Assembly (NCBI GenBank): GCA_964007475.1 | Contig: OZ023274.1 | Span: 60,568,573-60,632,572, forward strand | Direction of reading: 5' to 3' | DNA from: Hybos culiciformis | Lineage: Eukaryota > Arthropoda > Insecta > Diptera > Hybotidae | DNA: 64,000 nt | Shown: positions 1 through 9,918 of the stretch, one piece after another | Layout: every line of letters begins with the position of its first letter | Numbering within the stretch: the stretch's first letter is position 1 | Position numbers and translations under genes: made by a program | Notes under the pieces: model-generated | Database searches by the model: none | Seen by the model: only the letters and a program-made list of their open reading frames with translations | What the model was told of the DNA's origin: nothing

Positions 1-2520
1 TCTTTGCAAACTGTACATTCTTGTATGTACCTTTTTACGTCAGAAAACATTCGAGGCCAGAAATAGTTTATTTTTAATTTATGGAGAGTTTTTCCTAGGC
101 CTCCGTGAGCAGAGTGAGGAGGGTCATGATTATTTTGAATAACGTCTTTCACCAACTCTTCCGGAACCCAAAGTTTCCACAGGTTAAATTCAGATACTGT
201 TTGGTCGTTTCGGAAGTCTACCCTTTTAAAAACTTTATTTCCTACTACTTTCAGATCAGGGAGTCTATCGAGGTTATCTTCTATCGCCTCACGAATTTCC
301 TTGTATGTTTCGGATTCAAAGGCTGTTGAGTCTAGATCGAGATCCGGACAACGAAAGGTTATTTCCTCTATCCCAAAAGATCTTGAAAGGGTATCAGCTA
401 CGACATTCTTTTTTCCGGATCTGTGCTGAATGTCGAACTCAAAGGCTTGAAGTTTTAATGACCACCTAAAAAGTTTCCCGTGGTGGTCCTTACAGGTCAT
501 AAGCCATTTGAGCGCTGCACAGTCCGTTAATACCGTGAATTTTACTCCTTCAATGTACATTCTGAATTTTTTTATTGACTCGACTACGGCGAAACATTCT
601 TGTTCAGTCGCCGCCCACCGAGCTTGCGTGTCATTAAACTTTTTAGACATATAGGCTACTGGATGCTCATTATTTTCTGAATCATATTGGAAAAGTACCG
701 CCCCAATGCCGGATTGGCTGGCATCGGTTTGTATAAAGAATGGTTTTCCGTAATCTGGTGGGGCCAAAACAGGTTCTGAGATTAGAATCGTTTTAATTTT
801 TTTGAAAGCTTCTCGAGCTTTACTTGTGAAAATGAATTTGTTATTTGAATTTTTAATTTTGAGGCAATCTGTTATGGGTGCTACTATTGTTGAATAATTT
901 TGAATTAAACGCTGGAACCATCCAGTCATTCCTAAAAACCGCCTAGTTTGTTTCAGGGTCTTAGGCTCAGGATACTCCGAAATTGCAGTTATTTTCCCTG
1001 GGTCAGGTTTTGTCCCGTTCGCGCCAATTAAATATCCGAGGTATTTTATCTCTTTCATAAAAAACTTAGATTTTTCAACATTTATTGTCAGGTTTGCTTT
1101 CCTTAAGGCTAAGGCAACCTCTTTTAACAGTTGAAAGTGACGTTCCTTACTTTCTGTCGCGACCATCAAATCATCCAAATAAACTTTTACCTCTTCTTTC
1201 AGATGTTGGGGAATTACCTTGTCCATAAGTCTACACATGCGTTGGGCCGCGTTGCAGAGACCGAAAGGCATTCTTGTATACTGATAAAGGGGTCTACCGG
1301 GGATTGCGAAAGTGGTTTTTTCTCGTGACAGTTTTTCTAAAGGAATTTGCCAAAATGCGTCTTTTAAATCTATACTGCTTATATATTTTGTCTTATCTAT
1401 TCTTGCAAGCAGTCCTTGAATATTCGGTAAAGGATACGCGTCTTTCTTTGTCAACTCGTTAACTTTACGTGAGTCTAAACAAAGTCGGTTTTTTCCTGGT
1501 TTTCTGACTAATACTACAGGAGATGTCCAAGCGCTATTACTCTCTTCTATCACACCCATTTCTAACATCCTATCGACCTCGGCGTACATTAAACTTTGAA
1601 TGGCAGGGGAGATCGGGTAATGTTTTTGTTTTATAGGATCATTTTCCCCTGTGTCTATTACGTGTTCTTCCAAGGATGTACATCCAAGTCCTTCTACGGC
1701 ATAAGAGGGGAACATTTTCTTTATGGATTCTAGCTCCAACTTTTCATTCATATCTAACTCATGAGTGTTAGGATCAGTTTCAGCTATTTCGCTTATTGAA
1801 TTAAAAATTTGAGGGGCTAGGTTAAATTGAGTCCAAAAATTAACACCAAGATAGAGTTCTTGTGATAATTTAGGTACTAAATGGATTTTTAATATTTTTG
1901 TCAAATTATTGAAGGATATAGGTGTATCCTATAATTTCGGTTTTATTGCCAGAGGCGGTTGTTACTGTTTCAGTAATTTTGTGTAATTTGAAATTTGTAT
2001 TTTCTGTGAGCCATTTCTTATCTTTTCCCAGACAAGAAATTGAGGCTCCTGAGTCCAGTAATCCCTCAAGGGTTACTCTTCCTACCTGAATTCTTACGTA
2101 GGGCCTGTTATCGTTTGGTACTTTTATTACTGATGATAAAATGTTTGATTTGTCTATTTTGACATTTTTATAGAAGTTTGCTTTTCGAAACGAATTTCTT
2201 TTATATTTTTGAGATTTGTGAATTTTATTTATGTTTAATCTTACTTCACTAATATTTTTATATGTAATTATTTCGGCTCGCTTTCGATCATATCGTTGTT
2301 TTCTGATATGATAGGGAGGCCAGTGTTTCTTTTCTTTAATGGGAATTTCCTCTATTTCGGTTCTTTTTAATATTGTTGTTATTTTTAAATCTTCTTCTAG
2401 ATTGTTGATTAAATTTTCTGTATTTTTATCTACTAAAGTTTTATTTTCTATTGAATTAAAATTTGGGCCTACTTTCGAATCTGTAGACGGCCTATCTACA
2501 GATTGGGAATTTAGTTTCCC
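1..2520 (-). pseudogene. pol: Ty3/gypsy-like pol (protease, RT, RNase H, start of integrase), broken once and cut by the window edge
   Basis: Read on the minus strand, this frame follows gag and encodes the polyprotein enzymes of an LTR retrotransposon. The aspartic protease motif DSGAS lies at 2042-2055. The reverse transcriptase has its YLDD active site at 1170-1181, preceded by an MPFGL block. RNase H has a QTDAS motif and ends in a VVADTLSR block near 400. An integrase zinc-binding region with CxxC starts within the first 100 bases. The frame from gag is open to about 1923, then meets TAA at 1906-1908, while protease and RT continue in another frame from about 1930. This is a one-nucleotide class frame break inside the protease, so the copy is probably dead. 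The FGLCNA-type RT resembles the mdg3/blastopia group, which is a tentative placement. The rest of integrase and the 3' LTR lie outside the window. Confidence 0.9.
2511..2520 (-). promoter_or_regulatory. programmed -1 ribosomal frameshift site GGGAAAC followed by the gag stop
   Basis: On the minus strand the gag codons CAG GGA AAC TAA contain the heptamer G GGA AAC in the X XXY YYZ phasing needed for simultaneous slippage. It is followed at once by the gag terminator. The -1 frame from here is open through the protease motif for about 200 codons, which supports its use for gag-pol fusion. The same heptamer is a known retroviral frameshift site. Confidence 0.75.
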
Positions 2521-4763
2521 TGAAATCGGACAGTTTTATGACAATTTTTACATGTTGGCATTACTTCATTCGGCATTCCGCATTTGTAACAGAAAATCCG
2601 TCTGAAGTTTGCGGTACAGTCCATGTATGCATGGCCTGGTACCTCGCAATTCCAACAACGTAAATTATTTTCAGGGGTGGCTGGTCTTGACTGCTTAGCT
2701 GGCTCTTCATATTTCTTTTTCAAGTTGCCAGGATTGAAATGCGATTGTTTACTATTATTATGTACCGCTTCGATCTCATAATTTTCGTTATCATAGTATT
2801 CCTCGTAAGGGTATTCGTCTTCATATTGGACTTCTTGTACCCTGTATCTGTTTCGGTCATTTCCAGGTTTTTGATAATTATGTTCCTCTTGATACGACCT
2901 GTATGATGGTTTTGCATCTCGCCCTGCGTCTATCATTCGAAACTTTGATCTAAGCGTATTTAAATCTCTTATTTCAATTGCCTGGAGGGGTTCTTTATAT
3001 TCCCTTCTTACATTGAGCTTTATTCTATTGCTCAACCGGCGCTCGCTTAATGGTTCTTCTAATTTTTGGTTTAGCGCAATCATGGCTTGAATATATTCGC
3101 GCCATGTTTGTCCCTGTTTTTGCTTTCTGGTTACTAGTTCGGTGATTTTAAGGTCTTCGTCCAGGGCATCAGCGTACTCATTTATGAGGGCTGAACTAAA
3201 AGTCCTCCAAGTGGTATCATGTTTGTTGTGGGTTCTAAAGTAAACAAAATACCACTTTTTTACCGTGGGATCTAAGAGTTGGTGGAAATTATTAATAAGT
3301 ACTCTATCCGATATGTTGTGGTCAATCCGCTGATTGTCCACATCTTTCACGAAGTTTTCTACCTCGTCTCCGTTGAAAAACAGACCGAACCGTTTTTTCA
3401 GATCTAGTTCTCTAGTATATGTTGGTTCAGGTTGGTAACCCTGACGTCTCCCTTGATTTTCGTTTCTTTCAGGTTGTCTGGTTACGGGTGACCGAGAGTC
3501 TCGAGCTCTAGTACTTGATCTTAATCTAGGGGAATTTGTCGATCTCGTATGTGCGGTGGCATGGGATTTGAGAGGTGGAGTTAGTCTTTCTCTGTGCTCG
3601 TGAAGACTAGCTGTAGACGAACTGGAACTTAAGTGTTCAGGACTTCTTGACCTACGGTGCATATTCTGAGGGGTTGGTTGCTTTGCAAGATAGTCTGTTA
3701 CAACCGGCTGTATCTTTTTATTTAGATCTTCTATCAGGAACATCATACGAGCCATGGTTACTTTTTCTTCTTGTTCTTTTGATAATTGTTTTTCTTGATT
3801 TTGCTGTGGTTGTTTCTTTTGTTCGGGAAAATTTATATTTTTTCCAACCTCTTTATTTGTTTTGTTTGTCCCATTTTGGTTATAGCTCATTTTGGGAATG
3901 GTGCCTGTGGTTTGGCGATTAGTTGCTGTTTGTCGTTGGTCTTTTGGTGGCTGCTTTTCTATGATTTCTTTTCTAGAGAAAATTCCATAGCCGTCCAAAC
4001 TTAGCGGTGGCAACTTATTTTTTGTTGCCAATCCTGTTCCTTTTAGAGCTTGCTCTCGGGATGCCCATGGGTTTCCGCCTTGTTGGGTTTTTATCTCTTC
4101 TTTATTGGACGCTATTTCATTATCTGTCCAAGGATCAGGAGCTTTAATTAATCTTTGACTTCTCTTTTTCTCATTGATTGAATTTACTGACGTGTTTCTT
4201 TCTTGAATTTCCTTGATTGATAGGTCGCCAAACGGGTGGATTAACTTTTCCGTGTCGTCTTGATTTCTTACTGACGCGGTTTGTAGCTTTTGAGGTGTCT
4301 CCAGTTTTTCTATAATTATACTTTGCTCTTGATTTTCGTTTATTAGCTCATTCATTTTAACTACTACTATTTCTATGTAGTCTTTCAATATAGGTATAAA
4401 AGCCGATATTATTGAATTTTCATTATTGTCAGAAGTTGCTATATCCATCAATTTATATTTATGATGCATAAGCCTACTAAAAAGAGGGGCTAAATTTTCC
4501 AAAATATGGTTTGAATCTTTTGCTAAGTCTATTACTTTTCTCGCTTCTGCTACTGCCTTTATTATTTCTTCTTGTGAGTAAGGAGTACTATCCCTTGCCC
4601 CTGCCTGAAATCGAGAATTTGGGTTTGTTGACTCTTGGATCAAATGTTCTTTCAATTGATCCATAGCCTGTTCTGAATAGGGAATTTTGTGTCTTTCATA
4701 CTCGTATTCCAACTCTTCTATACTTAAGTGTTCGGGAATTACATACATAATTATTTCAGACAT
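2511..4763 (-). CDS. gag: gag polyprotein of the Ty3/gypsy-like element, about 750 aa
   Basis: A long open frame on the minus strand. I chose the ATG at 4763-4761; the frame is open slightly further upstream but without an ATG. The N-terminal half is charged, with Gln/Lys-rich low-complexity stretches and an Arg/Ser-rich middle part. A capsid-like region follows, about residues 470-620. The C-terminus carries a classical zinc knuckle, CWNCEVPGHAYMDC (CX2CX4HX4C), and a second cysteine cluster, CYKC...CKNC, with no histidine. Gag packages the element RNA into virus-like particles and the knuckle binds nucleic acid. The stop codon TAA at 2513-2511 directly follows a slippery heptamer, so pol should be made by -1 frameshifting. 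The gag frame itself has no break. Confidence 0.88.
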   Translation of the reverse strand: MSEIIMYVIPEHLSIEELEYEYERHKIPYSEQAMDQLKEHLIQESTNPNSRFQAGARDSTPYSQEEIIKAVAEARKVIDLAKDSNHILENLAPLFSRLMHHKYKLMDIATSDNNENSIISAFIPILKDYIEIVVVKMNELINENQEQSIIIEKLETPQKLQTASVRNQDDTEKLIHPFGDLSIKEIQERNTSVNSINEKKRSQRLIKAPDPWTDNEIASNKEEIKTQQGGNPWASREQALKGTGLATKNKLPPLSLDGYGIFSRKEIIEKQPPKDQRQTATNRQTTGTIPKMSYNQNGTNKTNKEVGKNINFPEQKKQPQQNQEKQLSKEQEEKVTMARMMFLIEDLNKKIQPVVTDYLAKQPTPQNMHRRSRSPEHLSSSSSTASLHEHRERLTPPLKSHATAHTRSTNSPRLRSSTRARDSRSPVTRQPERNENQGRRQGYQPEPTYTRELDLKKRFGLFFNGDEVENFVKDVDNQRIDHNISDRVLINNFHQLLDPTVKKWYFVYFRTHNKHDTTWRTFSSALINEYADALDEDLKITELVTRKQKQGQTWREYIQAMIALNQKLEEPLSERRLSNRIKLNVRREYKEPLQAIEIRDLNTLRSKFRMIDAGRDAKPSYRSYQEEHNYQKPGNDRNRYRVQEVQYEDEYPYEEYYDNENYEIEAVHNNSKQSHFNPGNLKKKYEEPAKQSRPATPENNLRCWNCEVPGHAYMDCTANFRRIFCYKCGMPNEVMPTCKNCHKTVRFQGN

Positions 4764-5111
4764 ATTAACAGTTTTTGTTTTTATTATACCAAAAGATCTC
4801 AAAAGAATTTTGTGCTTTTTATTTTTATTTTTTTATACAATAATGTTCTTCTAATCTATAAGGATTTTTGTTTATTGTTATTTGTTTCTAGGATAATAAG
4901 AATTGTTATTTACTTGTTATAATTTTTCTTTTTGATTTTATTTATTTGTTTTATATATTTTTCGTATTTGTTTTTTTTTTTATATTTAGGTCCTTTAAAA
5001 TACTAGAAATGCTTAGTGTTATTTATAAAGAAATGTTTTAGGAATAGAAGGAAGTCTTGATAGTAAGCTCTATTTGGTTAGAAAAAGAAGGATAGGTAGG
5101 AAATTGAAATT
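4764..5111. other. AT-rich leader upstream of gag; LTR not delimited
   Basis: This stretch precedes gag on the minus strand and should hold the untranslated leader, primer site and part of the 5' LTR. With no second LTR in the window I could not fix the LTR ends or a primer-binding site. Apart from T-rich runs I see nothing distinctive. Confidence 0.4.
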
Positions 5112-5444
5112 GTTCCAATTCGGCGGTTCTCCCCAGCATGTACCAGTGTGGACTGTGCCCACTTTTTAAACTGCACTCACACTGCAAGGAGAAAAGTCGA
5201 TTTGGAACTTGTACTTGCATTGTTATTTTTATTGCCCGTACAATTTGAAATTCAAAATCGCAGCATGTACCAGTGTAGACTGTGCCTACATTTTAAACTG
5301 CACTCACACTGTACGATGTTGAATTTCGTTTTGAAGGAAAAAGAGTTTTACAGTTCTCTTGAAACTTCTCCCCAGCATGTACCAGTGTGGACTGTGCCCA
5401 CTTTTTAAACTGCACTCACACTGCAAGGAGAAGTTAAAAGAGAA
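5112..5444. repeat. three tandem hairpins with a shared head and covarying basal stems
   Basis: Three copies of a unit of about 52-60 bp (heads near 5133-5187, 5261-5312 and 5372-5426) share the core CAGCATGTACCAGTGT and end in ACTGCACTCACACTG. Inside the head, CAGTGTG can pair with CACACTG. Each head is enclosed by a different but self-complementary stem: 5112-5132 with 5188-5208 (17 of 21 paired), 5247-5260 with 5314-5327 (13 of 14) and 5354-5371 with 5427-5444 (16 of 18). A fourth partial head starts at 5526 and is cut off after 5544. The array lies upstream of gag, possibly in the element's LTR or leader. Confidence 0.8.
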
Positions 5445-5540
5445 ATGTGAAGTTTTTTAGAAGAAGAAAAAAAAGTATAGCCTTAGAAAGAAAGTTTTTA
5501 GAATATTTTTCTGAAAACTTTCACCCCAGCATGTACCAGT

Positions 5541-5870
5541 GTGGACTCACCTCCAAAATTGGAGAAATTATCTCCACCATCAAAACCAAGAGTACCTGAT
5601 AGCGAAGGACTAAATCCGCCTGCTATGCTTAAGGCAATTTTCGAGGGTGTAGAGGTGACACCAATAATAAAATCAGGCGTTAAATTTCGGGTACGAAAGC
5701 AAGGGCCAATTTCAGTTATACAGACGACTATAACTAATAAAAAGGCAGTCCTTACTTGCACAAAAACAGGAGCTGTAAAAATAATCTTTTTTGAAACAAA
5801 TGAAGTAAAGATTTTTCCGGGTACCACCGAGAAACAAATTAGTTCCCATAAAAGAAAACGATACGAATAA
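5541..5870 (+). CDS. hypothetical 109-aa open frame after the truncated fourth hairpin head
   Basis: I do not recognise this protein. The frame has no ATG near its 5' end and is open upstream into the truncated hairpin head; the first ATG is internal, at the MLKAIF part. The composition looks coding: a Pro/Ser/Lys-rich start (KLEKLSPPSKPRVP), a beta-rich middle with alternating hydrophobic residues, and a basic tail ending HKRKRYE. It could be an exon, a retroelement fragment or chance. It ends about 140 bp before the large palindrome. No domain assignment is possible. Confidence 0.3.
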   Translation: MDSPPKLEKLSPPSKPRVPDSEGLNPPAMLKAIFEGVEVTPIIKSGVKFRVRKQGPISVIQTTITNKKAVLTCTKTGAVKIIFFETNEVKIFPGTTEKQISSHKRKRYE

Positions 5871-6006
5871 TGGTAAGCATGAAACTCTTAATCTCAAGGT
5901 CGGCTTCAAGCCCCATTTTACTTCCTAATTCTTTCTCTTTCTATCAAACCTTCTCCTATTTTTAGCCTCAATCGTACACCTTCTTCATGTACGATTGACC
6001 CTATTT

Positions 6007-7549
6007 TGTTGCCGTGAAGGTTTAAGAAAAAACAAAAATACTAATAAAAGGTTTAAAAATCTGTTTAAAAATTTTTTTTATGCATAATAAAAATAAAACA
6101 TGAAATTTTTTTTTAATCAAGTGCATATTGCACTTGCAACATAAATACATTGGTTTCATACGAATTTATGTTTTTATATATAAAAGAAATAAGTTCATAT
6201 GAAATCATTATAAAAAAAATAAAAATGCCTAATTAACAAATTTTTCCCTTTTATTTTTTTAAACCTACCAACAATTTGGTATGAAATTGTTTTTAGAATT
6301 AACTACCGAAAAAAGTATAAAAACTTGGTAAATTCTAAATGCAATTTCATATTGAATTGTTGAATGACAACAAACAAAGGTAAAAAAAACCTTCCATGAC
6401 CGGAGTTGTCTAGTCATGGCTCAGTAATATTCACTGGCCAAGATTGGACAACTCCCAATCTTTTTTTTTCTTGTCTTTAGGTGCTGGAGCTCATCATCCG
6501 AAACTATGTGAAATTTATTTCACTAGCTTGGGATGATAGCACCAGCCAGGTTGGTATCAGAAGGGAGTAGTTTGACCACTCCTTCTGGTACAAAACCGCA
6601 AGCCTGCTTCTAGTGGAGGATTCTTGGCTCTAATCAAGAATCCAAAACTAGAACTAACCGATCGCCACCTGGATCTCCTGCTTCTGTGGAGAGTCTGAGG
6701 CCAGCAAAATGTGTTGGTCTAGATTCACCGTAGAGGAGGGAGATCCAGACCTTGACCAATGTGGTGATGTGCTCGGGTCATCCGATTTGGTGCCAAATCT
6801 CAAGTCAGCTTACGAGCGTGACTTTGGATTTGACACCAAATCGGATGACCCGAGCACATCACCACATTGGTCAAGGTCTGGATCTCCGTCCTCTACGGTG
6901 AATCTAGACCAACACATTTTGCTGGCCTCAGACTCTCCACAGAAGCAGGAGATCCAGGTGGCGATCGGTTAGTTCTAGTTTTTGATTCTTGATTAGAGCC
7001 AAGAATCCTCCACTAGAAGCAGGCTTGCGGTTTTGTACCAGAAGGAGTGGTCAAACTACTCCAGCACCTAAAGACAAGAAAAAAAAAGATTGGGAGTTGT
7101 CCAATCTTGGCCAGTGAATATTACTGAGCCATGACTAGACAACTCCGGTCATGGAAGGTTTTTTTTACCTTTGTTTGTTGTCATTCAACAATTCAATATG
7201 AAATTGCATTTAGAATTTACCAAGTTTTTATACTTTTTTCGGTAGTTAATTCTAAAAACAATTTCATACCAAATTGTTGGTAGGTTTAAAAAAATAAAAG
7301 GGAAAAATTTGTTAATTAGGCATTTTTATTTTTTTTATATTGATTTCATATGAACTTATTTCTTTTATATATAAAAAAATAAATTCGTATGAAACCAATG
7401 TATTTATGTTGCAAGGTTGCAAGTGCAATATGCACTTGATTAAAAAAAAATTTCATGTTTTATTTTTATTATGCATAAAAAAAATTTTTAAACAGATTTT
7501 TAAACCTTTTATTAGTATTTTTGTTTTTTCTTAAACCTTCACGGCAACA
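6007..7549. mobile_element. 1.5-kb near-perfect palindrome (foldback-like element), centre near 6813
   Basis: The left arm (6007-6807) and right arm (6819-7549) are reverse complements over their whole length, starting TGTTGCCGTGAAGG and ending CCTTCACGGCAACA. Only about 11 bp (6808-6818) separate them. The left arm is about 70 bp longer because a block near 6489-6568, itself containing a small hairpin, is missing on the right. The arms also carry smaller nested hairpins, for example GGATTCTTGGCTC...CAAGAATCC. The outer parts are AT-rich and the middle is GC-richer. No convincing target duplication is visible. Short open frames across the centre are by-products of the symmetry. The ends resemble those of the element at 30430-31210. 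Confidence 0.9.
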
Positions 7550-9272
7550 GAACCTCACTTATTTCCAATTTTATGACCTGAAATTTTAGGTAAGTAAATT
7601 CATTATTTAAAAATATATTATTTTTTTGAAATAGGTTATTTTCAAATTTATATTTTTTTAGTTCTTTCAAGATTTACACTTTCAGAGATCAGTTCAAAAT
7701 CAGAACAACGAAACGAATAACAAATCACCTACCTGACTGCCTGCCTTCATAAGCTGAAACCTGGCGTGACCTTTATCAAATAAATCTGAATTTGTTGGTA
7801 AGTGAATCTATTTTTTCAATAAAAATATATTTTAAAAATATTATTGTTTGTTAGTATAAAATTGTGTGTGACTGTAGTGTGAGCAATCTTCTCTTGGGTT
7901 GTCACAATCCAACATAAATTAAAAGCCCTCTATTAAAAAAAAAACAATACATTCACAGCATCTCGTAGGCATAAAAATCATAACAAATGTATGAAACTAC
8001 ATGAGATTTCCTAAACAAAACCTAAAGATTAATCTGTAAAATGGGATTAAAAGCAAAAAAAAAAACACAATTTAATTATTATATGTAATTTATTATAGGA
8101 TTAATATTAATTTTTAAGAAAAAAAACCGTATTGGTTTAAATAAAAATTTTCATAAATCGAGCAAATTTAGTCAATAAATTTTTTTCTTCCTGTTAAAGT
8201 AAAGAATTTTTTTTTTTCATAATTTCTAGGTTTTAGCTACCTTATATACCTAATTATTCTTTAATTTTAATAGTTTTGCAATTAAAGTTTATTTTGTAGG
8301 TATAAACTAAGTACTTAGTTTATACCTACAAAATAATGTAGGTATAAACTAAGATAGCTTTTATTATAGGTTTTGGATAAAGTTCAGTTAACATGTACAA
8401 TCCCGATTTTTCTGCGACCTGTTGGAGTCGTAGCGACAGTACCCAAACCCTCAAATCCAAGAAGTTTTTCAACGATAAACCCCCATTTCAGAGATTTGAC
8501 CCTCCAAAGTATTCATATGTCAAGTACACGTATACCTAACAGGTAAGATCAGTACATTAAAACTACCAACCAACGATACTCGAAGCCCGAAAGAAGAAAA
8601 CTTTAAAAGGTTTGGATATAAGGCAAGGCGAACCGCCTTTACTCTCTCACCAAGTTTCGACAAAATCGGACGTCAAGTGTATTTACGTGGCTGTTTTCCT
8701 ATCTACCTTCAACCTACACCAAAAAAACGTTTTTTTTTAAATTAAATTTTTGTATTTATTTATTATTCCAAAATTTGTTTCGATTTTTATCACAATCATT
8801 TTTATTTTATTTTTTATTTATTGCAATCATTTATTGAAAATTATTTTTAATTTATTTTTATAAAAATATTTTAAAATAATAAAGAAAAAACTACACCCAG
8901 CCAAAATCCACATGTAAGGTGAGAAAAAAATAGTCCTAGGAAGGTTTTTTATTTTTATTTTGTTTTAAAAATTAATTTTTTCACTGAATTTAAAAAAAAA
9001 TATGTTTTTTAATATTTAATCTTTACGAATATTTAATTTTAAATATTTAAATATTTTTAAAAATTGAAATAAAAAGTCAGCAAAAATCACGCACGTCCAT
9101 CGCCCGAATAAAAATTTTAAAACTAGTGGGAATTTTTTATTTATTATCCCTACGAAAAGTTTTGTTTACATTTGAACTACACGGCTGATTACCTTAGTGT
9201 GGGTGATGGTTGTAATCTATATAAAAGTTAGTATTAAATCGTGTGTGACTGTAGTGTGAGCAATCTTATAAC
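7550..9272. other. non-coding AT-rich stretch with one perfect 48-bp palindrome
   Basis: No open frame or gene is recognisable. A perfect palindrome spans 8289-8336 (centre GT|AC), followed by a third copy of its half at 8338-8353. A less AT-rich block at 8390-8720 has no recognisable coding or repeat content. The string GTGTGTGACTGTAGTGTGAG at about 7862 recurs at about 9241. Confidence 0.6.
8289..8336. repeat. 48-bp perfect palindrome
   Basis: The two 24-nt halves are exact reverse complements with no spacer; the core is AACTAAGT|ACTTAGTT. Part of the half-site is repeated directly just downstream. This could be an excision footprint or the remains of a foldback element. Confidence 0.85.
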
Positions 9273-9668
9273 TTATTTCCATTAGTGGAATATTTGTGGG
9301 ATATTCAGTTTCCCGGAATATTTCAGGTAAATGCCCATATAAAAATAAATTCCTGTATTTCTATTTCCCTTTTTCATATTCCACTTAAGTTAGGGTTCGG
9401 ATTCCAAATTTATCAAAAAAAGTACATTTTTAGGTACTTTTTTAAATTATTTTTTGGTTGGTCAGAAATTTTTTTGTCAAAGTGACAACAAAATAAATAA
9501 AAAAGCGTAAATAAATTTTTTTTTGTATGAAAAAGTAATAAAAAAAAAATTATTTAATTTATTTTTTTTTTAAATGCAATATATTCCACTTCGTATTCCA
9601 CTTAATGTAATGGAAACGGCAAGTGAAATATCGGAATTTATGTGGGATATATTGGGTGAATGGAAATA
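9273..9668. mobile_element. candidate MITE with TATTTCCATT / AATGGAAATA ends
   Basis: The left end reads TATTTCCATTAGTGGAATATT and the right end, read inward, CTATTTCCATTCACCCAATAT. Both then have a TCCCAC or GTGGGATAT-like block, so the ends are imperfect inverted repeats. The flanks share GTTGTAATCTATATAAAA (9209 and 9679). The interior is AT-rich and non-coding. Boundaries are uncertain. Confidence 0.4.
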
Positions 9669-9778
9669 GCTTATTATGTTGTAATCTATATAAAACTCTG
9701 TTACGACTACGCTCCTAAACCGCTCAACCGACCGTTTTCAAACCAGGTCGGAGGTTTTTATAGAATATTTAAAATTTG

Positions 9779-9918
9779 ATTGGCCTCCTACCCATCAACC
9801 CTGCGGTAGGACTTCACAAGTTCGTCCGATTTCATTCAAATTTGCTACACAATTGGCCTCCTACCCAGCGACCCTGGGGGAGGACTTCACAAGTTCGTCC
9901 GATTTCATTCAAATTTTC
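9779..9918. repeat. tandem duplication, 73-bp period, two copies
   Basis: The block starting ATTGGCCTCCTACCC and containing GGACTTCACAAGTTCGTCC occurs at 9779 and again at 9852 with a few differences. The upstream text (CGCTCAACCGACCG near 9721) is less AT-rich than its surroundings. No coding frame is seen. Confidence 0.75.

Noticed and set aside
5148..5433. The three repeat heads translate on the plus strand as short C..C...H.H.C peptides resembling mini zinc fingers.
   Set aside because: The copies are in different frames, separated by stops and frame changes, and the surrounding stems covary as structure. Pairing explains the conservation better than protein.
6480..6570. A hammerhead-ribozyme-like CATCATCCGAAAC string in the palindrome arm.
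   Set aside because: The obligatory CTGANGA core is absent on both strands, so it is only an ordinary hairpin.
6709..6972. An 87-aa open frame across the palindrome centre.
   Set aside because: It is a by-product of the inverted repeat: its second half is the reverse complement of the first, with no domain.
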